A DNA stretch of 37,493 bases from a virus: positions 1-37,493 of IMG/VR virus record IMGVR_UViG_3300018476_000025. One strand, written 5' to 3'. A program made the translations under genes and the position numbers. Numbering within the stretch: position 1 is the first letter of the stretch; each line of letters opens with the position of its first letter. Shown in pieces: positions 1 to 7,039 of this stretch. Below the pieces are notes generated by a model. The model saw nothing but the letters and a program-made list of their open reading frames with translations. It searched no databases and was not told the origin of the DNA.

Positions 1-1
1 C

Positions 2-412
2 GCTTCCGACGACGTCGAAGCGGTGCGCTCGATCAACAGCGAGGTGAGCGACCTGCTTGGCAAGATGGAGCAGGGCTTGCGCAACCTCGACGTCAAGGCG
101 ATCCGCCAAGCAGCGAACGATGCGAAGGAGATCGGCCAGATGCTTTCGCCCGACGCTGCGGTGCGAGTGCAGAAGGCGGTCGAAGCGGTGCGCTCTTCAG
201 CACGGCAGATCGTCAAGGCTGGCGAGACCGCTGCGGTCGAGATCGATCTCAACGCACTGCGCACGGTGACCAACGCGCGCACGGCGTTCCTCGACATCGA
301 CGAAGCGAAGGCGGTCACTGCACCGAAGGCCGAGAGCCGCGCGCTCGATCTCGCGCCGGTCGCTCCGAAGAAGAAGGCTGCGAAGGCGAAGGTCCCGCAG
401 CTTGAACTGTGA
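2..412 (+). CDS. Hypothetical phage protein, 5' end outside the window
   Basis: The frame is already open at the window edge and runs to a TGA at 410-412, so the gene most likely begins upstream; a GTG at 23 is the first start codon inside the window. At least 136 residues are visible. They are largely helical and rich in Ala, Lys, Glu and Val, and end in a basic Lys/Ala-rich tail (KKKAAKAK). The repeated alternation of charged and aliphatic residues would suit a coiled coil. No catalytic motif is visible and I do not recognise the family. It is followed directly by a strong hairpin, so it is probably the last gene of a transcript. Confidence 0.75.
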   Translation, partial: ASDDVEAVRSINSEVSDLLGKMEQGLRNLDVKAIRQAANDAKEIGQMLSPDAAVRVQKAVEAVRSSARQIVKAGETAAVEIDLNALRTVTNARTAFLDIDEAKAVTAPKAESRALDLAPVAPKKKAAKAKVPQLEL

Positions 413-420
413 TCGACACT

Positions 421-450
421 GCCGGGCGGCAATCGTGCCGCCCGGTTCAT
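421..450 (+). terminator. Hairpin terminator candidate after first gene
   Basis: A perfect 10-bp stem (422-431 with 436-445, CCGGGCGGCA/TGCCGCCCGG) closes a 4-base ATCG loop nine bases after the stop codon of the preceding gene. It is followed by TTCATCTCT, a weak U tract. Position and stem strength suit an intrinsic terminator or a 3'-end stabiliser. Confidence 0.6.
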
Positions 451-471
451 CTCTCAACAGGAGCCATCAAC

Positions 472-822
472 ATGGCATGCGATACCCGACCGATCACGCA
501 GAACCAAACCCTCTCCCAACGCAAGACTCAGGTGAAGGAGATCATCGCCTTCACCGACGAACTGATCCGCAAGAGCAAGGTCCGCATCGTCGTCGATAAG
601 CGCTCCGGCGCTGTCGCCTTCGTCGGCATGACCGATGCAGAGCGCGGCGGTGTGAGCGATGCTTGCACCTACCGCATGATCATGGCGACCGGCACGGTGC
701 TGGCCAAGCAGGCCATCGCTCGCGCCGAACAACTCGCTGGACGCACTGTCAATCGGCAGGCGTTGACGGCGGGAGTTCACTCTCACGATGGAGGCCACAC
801 GTGGTCTACGCACAAGCACTGA
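472..822 (+). CDS. Hypothetical phage protein, 116 aa
   Basis: The ATG at 472 was chosen because AGGAG (459-463) precedes it; an in-frame start at 409 would place coding through the upstream hairpin. The first half is helical (SQRKTQVKEIIAFTDEL). The middle has an AVAFVGMTDAERGG segment, and the C-terminus is His-rich (HSHDGGHTWSTHKH). That His cluster could bind metal, but no known family is evident. The last 22 bases overlap the start of the next small gene. Confidence 0.75.
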   Translation: MACDTRPITQNQTLSQRKTQVKEIIAFTDELIRKSKVRIVVDKRSGAVAFVGMTDAERGGVSDACTYRMIMATGTVLAKQAIARAEQLAGRTVNRQALTAGVHSHDGGHTWSTHKH

Positions 823-908
823 TCCTCTTCATCGCGCTGTCGCTTCCTGCGGCAGCGCACCCGAACAAGACGTGCCACTCGCACGCCACCCACACCCACT
901 GCAAGTGA
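801..908 (+). CDS. Tiny exported His/Cys-rich protein, 35 aa
   Basis: A GTG start at 801 has GGAGG seven bases upstream, inside the end of the previous gene. The product has a hydrophobic N-terminal stretch (ALILFIALSLPAAA) ending in an Ala-x-Ala signal-peptidase-like site near residue 18. A mature part of only about 16 residues follows, carrying five His and two Cys (CHSHATHTHC). This looks like a secreted mini-protein able to bind metal or form a disulfide. Function unknown; the signal peptide and ribosome site argue that it is real despite its size. Confidence 0.6.
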   Translation: MVYAQALILFIALSLPAAAHPNKTCHSHATHTHCK

Positions 909-916
909 GGAGCGCC

Positions 917-1156
917 ATGACTGGCTTCGATCCTACCAAGGACCGCGATGCGCCCGACGGGTTCTTCAACCCGTATGAGCCCACGTGGTGGAATCAACTC
1001 GCAGCCGCGCGTCGGCTGCTGAGCGAGAAGGGCTACCACGAGGTGCGCTCGCACGCTCGTGTCTCGACGAACAACCGGCATCGCTGCCGGTCCTGCTTCT
1101 GCTGCGCATGCAACGAAGTGCTGCGCGAGCACGCGATCACAGGTGGGAGGAGATGA
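917..1156 (+). CDS. Small Cys-rich hypothetical protein, 79 aa
   Basis: ATG at 917 follows GAGGAGCGCC at a good distance. The protein begins with a Pro/Asp-rich segment (DRDAPDGFFNPYEPTWW), continues with a helix, and ends with a Cys cluster, CRSCFCCAC, around residues 58-66 in a His/Arg-rich context. The closely spaced Cys could bind one zinc ion or an iron-sulfur cluster; this is inference. The stop is one base before the next start, so the pair is probably translated together. Confidence 0.7.
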   Translation: MTGFDPTKDRDAPDGFFNPYEPTWWNQLAAARRLLSEKGYHEVRSHARVSTNNRHRCRSCFCCACNEVLREHAITGGRR

Positions 1157-1157
1157 G

Positions 1158-2021
1158 ATGTCACCGATCCCCACTGCATCCCGCATCTTCGCGGATCGCT
1201 ACATGCGCGAGCTTCGCAAGCGTGAAGCCGCGCACTCCAACCGGCTCGCGCCCGGCACGAAGAACTGGACCGACGCGATGCTGTCGGTCTTCGATCAGGT
1301 CGGCAACGTGGGCAACCCAATCAAGCGAGCGAAGCGCATCCGCGAGATCGCGAACTATCTCAACCGCGCCATCGACACGCCGGACGGCTTCGCTCACTTC
1401 GTGCTCGACTTCGGTGGCTCGAACCGCTCCTGCGGTTTGATCCTCGCGACGCTTGGCGTGGGCGAGCATCCGATCCAAGGCGTCAACGAGGACGGCATCA
1501 ACATCCTGCACCACTTCATCACGTCACGGCGCGGCGGCACGGTGCGTGCGTGCGCCGATCTGAACCTCGCTTACATCTCGAAGCACGCTCTTGCGCGAAT
1601 GCACGAGCGCGGTCTCGACATGGACACCGACGGCACGACTGGCGTGCTGTCCTGCATCGGCGTGATCGGCATCCTCATGCGCTACTCGAAGGCCCATGCC
1701 GACAGCGGCATGGCTCTGCGGTTCGGCGACACTCTGATCGTCGGCTCGCTGAAGAACGCCATCAAGGATGTCGGCGGCGGCAAGGGAGTCGAGTGCGCAC
1801 TGTTCGACGTGCGCACTGCGCTGCCTGCTGATGAGGTGAAGGACTATCGGCAGGTGGAGCAAGGACAACTGGCCACGCACGCCGTCAACCAATGGCTGGA
1901 GCAGCGGACACTGTCCGGCCCGCTGCTCGACAAGCTGGCTGCATCGATCCCGGTGCTGCCGCGACGCGAAGACGACTACACCCTGCAAGCCGCGCGAGCG
2001 GCGATGGAGCAACCAACATGA
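1158..2021 (+). CDS. Hypothetical protein, 287 aa
   Basis: ATG at 1158 is preceded by GGGAGGAGATGAG, a strong ribosome site. The protein is soluble and mixed alpha/beta. Recognisable patches are AKRIREIANYLNRAI near residue 60, the motif SKHALARMHERG near 143-154 and a Gly-rich KDVGGGKGVECALFDVRTALP segment further on. The SKHAL..MHERG pattern resembles short helical motifs in several unassigned phage and mobile-element proteins, but I cannot tie it to a named domain. The last four bases overlap the next gene as ATGA, so they are coupled. Function unknown. Confidence 0.8.
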   Translation: MSPIPTASRIFADRYMRELRKREAAHSNRLAPGTKNWTDAMLSVFDQVGNVGNPIKRAKRIREIANYLNRAIDTPDGFAHFVLDFGGSNRSCGLILATLGVGEHPIQGVNEDGINILHHFITSRRGGTVRACADLNLAYISKHALARMHERGLDMDTDGTTGVLSCIGVIGILMRYSKAHADSGMALRFGDTLIVGSLKNAIKDVGGGKGVECALFDVRTALPADEVKDYRQVEQGQLATHAVNQWLEQRTLSGPLLDKLAASIPVLPRREDDYTLQAARAAMEQPT

Positions 2022-2494
2022 CTGAGAATCTCTGCGGCGAGTGCAACGCGTGCTGCAAGGTCTTCGAGATACCGGAGATCAACAAGCAGGCTGGCAAATG
2101 GTGCGAGCACTGCGCCATCAGCAAGGGCTGCACGATCTATGAGGACCGGCCTCAGATGTGCGTCGAGTTCGAGTGCCTCTGGCTGCTGAGCCAGAAGCGA
2201 GCGGACCCGCGCGAGCAACTCGCGCCGGAGCTTCGGCCTGATCGGTGCAAGGTGGTGTTCTCGCCATCAACCAACGACATGATCATGGCCGCGACCACGA
2301 TGCCCGGCGCGCCGGACGCGTGGCGCAAGCCGAAGGTGCGAGCGCTGATCGACACGCTGGTGAAGGGCGGCGGTGCCGTCGTCGCTGGCTCACCGCGCTC
2401 AACGCGACGCGTGATGATCGACAAGAGCGGCCCGCGCGAAGTCTTCATGACTGAGCCGGACGAACATGGAATGCAGTGGAACGTCCCAACCTGA
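2018..2494 (+). CDS. YkgJ-like CxxCxxCC domain protein
   Basis: The N-terminus carries CGECNACC (residues 6-13), then a Cys/His set (WCEHCAISKGC, C50 and C55). This is the layout of the YkgJ/UPF0153 CxxCxxCC family, proposed to bind zinc or iron-sulfur. About 158 residues, the usual size for phage members. The rest includes REQLAPELRPDRCKVVFSP, a stretch often seen in these proteins. ATG overlaps the previous stop (ATGA) and has GGAGCAACC upstream. A paralogue lies at 2810, with one small gene between them. The biochemical role in phages is unknown. Confidence 0.8.
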   Translation: MTENLCGECNACCKVFEIPEINKQAGKWCEHCAISKGCTIYEDRPQMCVEFECLWLLSQKRADPREQLAPELRPDRCKVVFSPSTNDMIMAATTMPGAPDAWRKPKVRALIDTLVKGGGAVVAGSPRSTRRVMIDKSGPREVFMTEPDEHGMQWNVPT

Positions 2495-2507
2495 AGGAGC
2501 AACGAAC

Positions 2508-2825
2508 ATGACGACGACACTGAAACGACCGGAGATGATTCTCTGGCTGAGCGACGCGCGCGGCATCTACATCCCGCGCGACTTCGCGAAGAGCTTCGCT
2601 GATCGCGCGAAGCACGTGGCCAACGTGAGCGATGAAGACTGGGCGATCCTCGATGCCGGTCCCGATCATCGCGAATACTGGGACGCATGGGCCGACGTCA
2701 CCGACAACGCGGTGGTCACCGACGACGATGGCGTGAAGTACCACGTCTATCAGGACGGCGACTGCTGGCTCGTGCCGCAAGGCATGACGTGGGACGAGGA
2801 GGCTGACGGATGGAGGTGGCCTTGA
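2508..2825 (+). CDS. Hypothetical acidic protein, 105 aa
   Basis: ATG at 2508 follows AAGGAGCAACGAAC, one of the repeated extended ribosome sites. The protein is rich in Asp and Trp, with a hydrophobic start (MILWLSDARGIYIPRDFAKSF) and an acidic Trp-rich end (YHVYQDGDCWLVPQG, then WDEEADGWRWP). This matches a widespread type of phage protein with an N-terminal segment of this kind and no known function. It overlaps the start of the second CxxCxxCC gene by 16 bases. Confidence 0.75.
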   Translation: MTTTLKRPEMILWLSDARGIYIPRDFAKSFADRAKHVANVSDEDWAILDAGPDHREYWDAWADVTDNAVVTDDDGVKYHVYQDGDCWLVPQGMTWDEEADGWRWP

Positions 2826-3574
2826 ACAACCGAACGTGCGGCGACTGCCAACTGTGCTGTCGCTTGCTGCCGGTGAAGGACATCGCCAAGCCTGCATCAA
2901 CCAAGTGCAAACACCAGAAGCACGGCACCGGGTGCGCTATCTATGCGACGCGCCCGCTGTCGTGCCGCGTGTGGTCGTGCGGCTGGCTGACTGATGAGGC
3001 GACGGCGACGCTGTCGCGTCCTGATCGCTCGCACTACGTGATCGATCCCTCGCCTGACTTCATCGAGTACGAAGACAACGAGACCGGAGCACGCACACCG
3101 ATCCCGGTGCTGCAAATCTGGTGCGATCCCAAACATCCTGACGCGCATCGCGATCCTGCCTTGCGCGCCATGCTCGAAGAGAACCGGGTGATCTCGATCA
3201 TCCGCTACAACAACCTCGATGCGTTCGTGCTGTTTCCACCGTCGGCCTTGACCGGCGGACAATGGCACGAGCACACGTCGGCCACGCGAGTGGCTGGCCA
3301 TTCCGCAGCAGAGATCGCGAACGCGATCCAAGGAGCAACCATGACTGACCACACCGAAGGACTACGGCGAGCGATGCTCGCAGACAATCAGCCGCTGCAC
3401 GATCTCGCAGTGGCCGACCAGCGCTGGACGACGGAAGAACTCCAGCGTGACTTCACCGTGCAGAGCTTCGCTGCGCCGTTCGTCGTCGTCACCCGCAAGG
3501 CTGATGGCGTGCGCGGCTCGATGGAGTTCACGCACTCCCCGCGTTTCTACTTCAACTTCGTCGCAGATCGATAG
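2810..3574 (+). CDS. YkgJ-like CxxCxxCC protein fused to a small phage domain, 254 aa
   Basis: ATG at 2810 has GAGGAGG upstream. Residues 10-17 are CGDCQLCC, followed by further Cys (KCKHQKHGTGCAIY, RPLSCRVWSCGW), so the first ~170 residues form a YkgJ-type domain like the one at 2018. Residues 178-254 look like a separate phage protein: they begin MTDHTEGLRRAM and contain APFVVVTRKADGVRGSMEF and PRFYFNFV. That second unit is preceded in the DNA by a full GGAGCAACC ribosome motif at 3332-3340 directly abutting an ATG at 3341, in the same frame. Either a stop codon was lost and two genes fused, or the ORF makes both a 254-aa and a 77-aa product. Confidence 0.8.
   Translation: MEVALNNRTCGDCQLCCRLLPVKDIAKPASTKCKHQKHGTGCAIYATRPLSCRVWSCGWLTDEATATLSRPDRSHYVIDPSPDFIEYEDNETGARTPIPVLQIWCDPKHPDAHRDPALRAMLEENRVISIIRYNNLDAFVLFPPSALTGGQWHEHTSATRVAGHSAAEIANAIQGATMTDHTEGLRRAMLADNQPLHDLAVADQRWTTEELQRDFTVQSFAAPFVVVTRKADGVRGSMEFTHSPRFYFNFVADR
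3341..3574 (+). CDS. Probable internal translation start: 77-aa phage protein
   Basis: Nested in frame within the 2810-3574 ORF. AGGAGCAACC immediately precedes this ATG, exactly as at the true start of the next gene at 3583, which suggests independent initiation. The 77 residues contain QRWTTEELQRDFTVQSFAAP and RGSMEFTHSPRFYFNF, a compact beta-rich unit of a kind I associate with a common small phage protein family of unknown function. Whether it is made alone, as part of the fusion, or both cannot be decided from the sequence. Confidence 0.5.
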   Translation: MTDHTEGLRRAMLADNQPLHDLAVADQRWTTEELQRDFTVQSFAAPFVVVTRKADGVRGSMEFTHSPRFYFNFVADR

Positions 3575-3582
3575 GAGCAACC

Positions 3583-3876
3583 ATGTCTGCAAAGCCAAAC
3601 TTCTTCCCTCGCCTCATCGACAACGATGAAGGTGAGATCACCGTCACCGTCAACGGCGTAGAGATACGCGGTTGGTCCTACGCGGATCGCGACGAGCAGT
3701 ACCTGAAGATCAGGATGGCTCGCGAGTTCTGCGAGGGATGGCACACCGGCTTCGGCGCAGGTCTCGACCGCGCACAGGAGTTGTTCTTGAACGCACTGGG
3801 CGCTGGCCCGGAAATAATTATTTCCGGCAAGGACGCCCCTTCTCTCACAGTGGTTTCCAGCGACGACACGCACTGA
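3583..3876 (+). CDS. Hypothetical protein, 97 aa
   Basis: ATG at 3583 has GGAGCAACC three bases or fewer upstream and follows the preceding stop by eight bases. It begins with a beta-rich segment (GEITVTVNGVEIRGWSY), followed by an amphipathic helix (DEQYLKIRMAREFCEGWHTGF) and a Ser/Thr-rich end. No catalytic pattern is visible. It closes the first cluster; the 181 bases after it are non-coding. Confidence 0.75.
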   Translation: MSAKPNFFPRLIDNDEGEITVTVNGVEIRGWSYADRDEQYLKIRMAREFCEGWHTGFGAGLDRAQELFLNALGAGPEIIISGKDAPSLTVVSSDDTH

Positions 3877-4057
3877 TCACGCGCGTCTCGTCCTGTATTT
3901 CTCGGAGTCAAGTTTCCCAAATCCGCGGGCTCGCCCCTTGTGCTGTAGCGTTTGCTGCACGCGCATCGGTGCGACTCGCGATTTGGCGAGAGTGCGTTTG
4001 CTACACTTCACTCGCTCGCTCATGAGGCGAGCTTTACACGCTCAAAGGAGCAACCCG
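3877..4057 (+). promoter_or_regulatory. Non-coding gap with repeats, possible promoter region
   Basis: This 181-base gap is the longest on the plus strand of the left arm. It holds a direct repeat GCGTTTGCTRCAC (3948-3960 and 3994-4006), a short inverted repeat CTCGC/GCGAG between the copies, and a 6-bp hairpin GCTCGC/GCGAGC (4014-4019 with 4027-4032) followed by TTTACAC. Repeats plus a hairpin just before a gene suggest a promoter or attenuator for the downstream cluster, but I could not fit a convincing -35/-10 pair with 16-18 bp spacing. Confidence 0.35.
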
Positions 4058-4558
4058 ATGGCGAGAGCCAAGAAGATCACCAGCATCGAACACCTCGACG
4101 CGCTGGCGAAGAGACTACGGACCAGACTGAAGCGCACGATGACCATGCTCGACAAGCTGGAGAAGCAGAAGGCGCGACTGCTGAAGGCGGCGAAGGCACC
4201 GACGGTGAAGACCGTCACGTTCGAGCCGATGTTTGAGGATGCGGTGCCGGTCTCCCCTCCGGCATACCCAACTGTTGACAGCGAGACCACGCTTGGGGCT
4301 TTGCCGCCCGTCACCATAGCAGATGAGGCGATGGCTCGCGCCGGTCTCGCCGGGAGCCACGACGACCTTGGCATCCCCGCCTTCCTGCAGCGCAAGAAGC
4401 TCGATCCGGTGGCTGAGCAGATCATGGCTGAGCAGGCCTCCATCAAGAAGGCGAAGGCGGCTGGCCGCATCGCGAAGATGAAGGCGAAGAAGTCTGGCGA
4501 GACTCGCAAGATGCCGTTGACAGGCAAGGCGGCGCTCGACCTGATCAACAACGGCTGA
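4058..4558 (+). CDS. Lys-rich hypothetical protein, 166 aa
   Basis: ATG at 4058 has AAAGGAGCAACCCG upstream. The N-terminal third is a basic coiled coil (LAKRLRTRLKRTMTMLDKLEK). A Pro/Thr-rich middle follows, then a second Lys-rich helix (IKKAKAAGRIAKMKAKKSG). The charge suggests a nucleic-acid-binding or scaffolding role, but no domain is recognised. The gene is monocistronic or last in its unit: a textbook hairpin follows 17 bases after its stop. Confidence 0.75.
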   Translation: MARAKKITSIEHLDALAKRLRTRLKRTMTMLDKLEKQKARLLKAAKAPTVKTVTFEPMFEDAVPVSPPAYPTVDSETTLGALPPVTIADEAMARAGLAGSHDDLGIPAFLQRKKLDPVAEQIMAEQASIKKAKAAGRIAKMKAKKSGETRKMPLTGKAALDLINNG

Positions 4559-4575
4559 TCGACGACGACCAACCA

Positions 4576-4606
4576 ACCCGGCAGCATCCCGCTGCCGGGT
4601 TTCTCT
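4576..4606 (+). terminator. Intrinsic terminator
   Basis: A perfect 10-bp GC-rich stem (ACCCGGCAGC 4576-4585 with GCTGCCGGGT 4591-4600), a five-base loop and TTCTCT after it. It lies between the stop at 4558 and the next ribosome site at 4609. It is the best terminator in the left arm. Confidence 0.8.
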
Positions 4607-4620
4607 ATGGAGCAACCCGA

Positions 4621-4932
4621 ATGCCATTCTCAATCTTCAGCGACCACAAGAGATACCGCGACAACGATCTTCGCGGCTACACCTCGCAGTGGCGGAGCAC
4701 GCACGTCACCGCCCATTCGGCTGGTCACGCCGTTGGCTACCGCATCGGTCTCGTCGAGATCGATGACCACATCATCAAGCTGCAAATGAGCGGCGAGACG
4801 GTGAAGCACCTGTTCGAGGAGTTGGCCTGCATCGAATACTTCAAAGACTGTCTGAAGCCCGACTACCTTGAGACCATACAGGGCATGGTCGCATCGCGAC
4901 GCAAGGCGAGGAGCAACAATGACACCGACTGA
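4621..4932 (+). CDS. Hypothetical protein, 103 aa
   Basis: ATG at 4621 follows GGAGCAACCCGA, directly after the terminator, so transcription must read through or restart here. It starts MPFSIFSDHKRYRDND and has a His-rich patch (STHVTAHSAGHAVGYR), a short beta-rich core (GLVEIDDHIIKLQM) and a charged C-terminus. Function unknown. The last 14 bases overlap the next gene. Confidence 0.75.
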   Translation: MPFSIFSDHKRYRDNDLRGYTSQWRSTHVTAHSAGHAVGYRIGLVEIDDHIIKLQMSGETVKHLFEELACIEYFKDCLKPDYLETIQGMVASRRKARSNNDTD

Positions 4933-5284
4933 AATGATCCGACGCCTGACCGGCAACATCGAGAAGGCCCGCGCGACGATGGAGGACGGCGCTGTCGGTT
5001 ACATCCTGCACACCCGCGATCACGTGTGCTTCCTCTGCCAACGACGCGACGGCAACGGCGTCACCGGCTCGCCAAGTCTCGGCGATCCGCTGGACGACAC
5101 CGTCGCCGTGATGTCCACGCACGCCACCGCCGTATCGCTCCAGCGATACTGGAATTCGTTTCACGACGACCGCTTCAACTCCGTGGTGATCTCACTGCGG
5201 CGCGAAGCGCTGGTCGGCTACATCGATGTTCAGCAACGGTCCATCGATGCCCTCACTCAAATGCAGGAAGGAGCAAGCCTATGA
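4919..5284 (+). CDS. Hypothetical protein, 121 aa
   Basis: ATG at 4919 has GAGGAGCAACA upstream. It begins with a helix (TEMIRRLTGNIEKARATM) and contains HVCFLCQRRDGNG, which has a CxxC-like pair with nearby His and could bind metal. A region rich in Val and Asp (DDTVAVMSTHATAVSLQRYW) follows. No family recognised. It ends in an ATGA overlap with the next gene, so translation is probably coupled. Confidence 0.75.
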   Translation: MTPTEMIRRLTGNIEKARATMEDGAVGYILHTRDHVCFLCQRRDGNGVTGSPSLGDPLDDTVAVMSTHATAVSLQRYWNSFHDDRFNSVVISLRREALVGYIDVQQRSIDALTQMQEGASL

Positions 5285-5697
5285 GATTCGTCATCATCGA
5301 TCCGAAGACGCGCACCATCAAGTCGGTGGACTGCGAGACCATCATCGAAGCGCAGACCATCGCCGGTCTGGGCAACGTCGATCACGGTGTGATCGGTGTC
5401 GGTCCGCGCAGCGGCATCGGCTACTGCGTCGATGAGTTCGGAATGTTCGAGCCGCCACCGGCTCAGCAATCCTTCTGCGGTTGCGCCGGTCGCCTGATCG
5501 CTGGCGCTGCTGTTCTCTACGGCTTCGACGAAGCCGGTGAGACTGTCGATCTCCTGAGATCGGCGGTGCCTGATGTCCAGTTCTATCTGGGCGTCAACGA
5601 TGTCGAAGCCGCGATTGATCGCGGTGAAGTCAAGCGCCCGGTCATCGCCGTCGGTGACGCGGTGATCTGGCAGTGGCCACAGCCTCAGATGGGATAG
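5281..5697 (+). CDS. Hypothetical protein, 138 aa
   Basis: ATG at 5281 overlaps the preceding stop (ATGA) and has AAGGAGCAAGCCT upstream. The start is beta-rich (RFVIIDPKTRTIKSVDCETI). There is a Gly-rich middle, a CGCAGRLIAGAAVLYGF segment, and a C-terminal stretch with a Trp pair (VIWQWPQPQMG). The overall pattern recalls small phage proteins annotated only as hypothetical. Confidence 0.75.
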   Translation: MRFVIIDPKTRTIKSVDCETIIEAQTIAGLGNVDHGVIGVGPRSGIGYCVDEFGMFEPPPAQQSFCGCAGRLIAGAAVLYGFDEAGETVDLLRSAVPDVQFYLGVNDVEAAIDRGEVKRPVIAVGDAVIWQWPQPQMG

Positions 5698-5702
5698 CAA
5701 CC

Positions 5703-5798
5703 ATGTGGAGCGAGGACCTGACGGCAGCGGTCGCCGTGACTCTCTTCTCCGCAATCATACTCGTAACCGCCGTGATCCTGATGGGCCACGGCTACTAG
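5703..5798 (+). CDS. Single-span membrane mini-protein, 31 aa
   Basis: ATG at 5703 sits just after GGGATAGCAACC, a degenerate form of the GGAGCAACC site. The product is almost entirely one hydrophobic helix (AAVAVTLFSAIILVTAVILMG) with a short acidic N-terminus and ends GHGY. The spacing, five bases after the preceding stop and 17 before the next start, leaves no other role for the stretch. Likely a small inner-membrane protein; function unknown. Confidence 0.6.
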   Translation: MWSEDLTAAVAVTLFSAIILVTAVILMGHGY

Positions 5799-5815
5799 CA
5801 ACAGGAGCAACCACG

Positions 5816-6307
5816 ATGACTATGAGAGACCACTTTGAGATGAGGAAGAAGGCCTTCGGCCCGAACCTCCCGAACGACTTCATGCTCGCGCACGGAGTCG
5901 AGTACACGTTCAACGCCGAGACCTTCGCTGGTCCGCGCGCTGAGCGGAAGCAGTGCTTCGCCAACGCGACGCACCTCGCGCTCTTCAACAAGGACCTGAC
6001 CTACGTCGAGGGCTACGTCTGCATCCACGGCGTGCCCATCGAGCACGCGTGGTGCGTCGATGCCAACGGCGTCGTCGTCGATCCAACGCTCGAAGACGTC
6101 GGTCAGGTCGTCGGCTACTTCGGCGTGCCGTTCAAGACCGAGTACGTGAAGCGCGCGATCCTGCTGAACGATGTCTACGGTCTGCTCGACTGGTACTACG
6201 CCCGCAAGACCTGCGGTCACCTGTACCGGCTTGGGCTCGACGACGGTCAGGCATGGCTGCTCGATCAGCCGGTGAAGAAGACGCGCAAGCGGAGGGCGGC
6301 GGCATGA
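5816..6307 (+). CDS. Putative cysteine protease or transglutaminase-fold protein, 163 aa
   Basis: ATG at 5816 has CAGGAGCAACCACG upstream. Three conserved-looking islands occur in the order expected for a papain or transglutaminase-like triad: QCFANA (C47), IEHAWCVD (H77) and VVVDPT (D89). This Cys-His-Asp layout, with HAW and a following DPT, fits that fold as known from cysteine peptidases and transglutaminases; the assignment here is inference. The C-terminus is basic (KKTRKRRAAA). It ends in an ATGA overlap with the next gene, which encodes an exported repeat protein. Confidence 0.65.
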   Translation: MTMRDHFEMRKKAFGPNLPNDFMLAHGVEYTFNAETFAGPRAERKQCFANATHLALFNKDLTYVEGYVCIHGVPIEHAWCVDANGVVVDPTLEDVGQVVGYFGVPFKTEYVKRAILLNDVYGLLDWYYARKTCGHLYRLGLDDGQAWLLDQPVKKTRKRRAAA

Positions 6308-6534
6308 GGGCGATCATCGCACTGGTGCTGCTGTGCTCGCCTGCGCTGGCACAGCAGAGCGTCACGATCCGCGACGCGAACGGTCGCGAGACCGGACGCG
6401 CCGTGACCAACAACGTCGGCACCCAGTTCTATGACGCGAGCGGTCGCAACGTCGGTCGCTCCGTCACGAACAATGCTGGCACCACCTACTACAACAACCT
6501 TGGTCAGCAGACCGGAAGGAGCAACCGCAAATGA
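6304..6534 (+). CDS. Exported small repeat protein, 76 aa
   Basis: The start overlaps the previous stop (ATGA). The N-terminus is a clear signal peptide (MRAIIALVLLCSPALA, cleavage after residue 16). The mature part consists of three imperfect ~20-residue repeats built on DANGRETGRAVTNN, DASGRNVGRSVTNN and NNLGQQTGRS. Such short Gly/Asn repeats suggest a beta-solenoid-like or extended secreted peptide. I know similar signal-plus-repeat proteins from alphaproteobacterial genomes, without a known function. It may modify the host envelope. Confidence 0.7.
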   Translation: MRAIIALVLLCSPALAQQSVTIRDANGRETGRAVTNNVGTQFYDASGRNVGRSVTNNAGTTYYNNLGQQTGRSNRK

Positions 6535-6824
6535 ATCAGGATGAGTTCAACGATCTCGCCGTCGTGGCGAGAGACCGCGTGCGCAAGAGCGTCACGCTGA
6601 CCACGCAACTGTTCGAGGACGATAGAGAGGCCGCAGCGTTGCTGATGGCTGTCTCCGTCGATCTCTTCCACGGTGCCGTGACCTATCTCTCCGACGGAGA
6701 GGACGGCATGTCGGAGAAGGACGCCTTCGCCACGGTGTTCGGCCTGATGATGACGTCACTGGGCAAGCAGCGTGTCGTCGATGCACTTCGTCACGGCAAG
6801 ATGCGATGGGGAGACGGCAAATGA
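6531..6824 (+). CDS. Hypothetical helical protein, 97 aa
   Basis: ATG at 6531 is preceded by GGAAGGAGCAACCGCAA and overlaps the previous stop. The sequence is mainly helical (FNDLAVVARDRVRKSV, EAAALLMAVSVDLFHGAV) and ends KMRWGDGK. Acidic patches (SDGEDGMSEKD) lie between the helices. No domain recognised. It ends in an ATGA overlap with the next gene. Confidence 0.75.
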   Translation: MNQDEFNDLAVVARDRVRKSVTLTTQLFEDDREAAALLMAVSVDLFHGAVTYLSDGEDGMSEKDAFATVFGLMMTSLGKQRVVDALRHGKMRWGDGK

Positions 6825-7036
6825 TCTGGCGTCTCATGGCTTCGGTGCTTGTGATGTCTGACACGGGTAGCGTGTCGGTCACCTCTGAGCACACCGACTG
6901 GAATAGCCAACGCACCTGCGAGCACGTCTTGCAGACGATCTACGTGGCTCCTCCACCGCAGGACCTTGGCGGTCACAAGGTAACGATGAGGATATCGGCG
7001 CAGTGCGTGCCGCTCGTCCCGCAATTCTACAGGTGA
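6821..7036 (+). CDS. Small, possibly exported protein, 71 aa
   Basis: ATG overlaps the previous stop; GGGGAG lies upstream. The N-terminus MIWRLMASVLVMSDTGSVSV is hydrophobic enough for a weak signal peptide or anchor. The mature part has two Cys (C33, C62) that could form a disulfide, which would suit a periplasmic location. Function unknown. Confidence 0.65.
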   Translation: MIWRLMASVLVMSDTGSVSVTSEHTDWNSQRTCEHVLQTIYVAPPPQDLGGHKVTMRISAQCVPLVPQFYR

Positions 7037-7039
7037 ACC

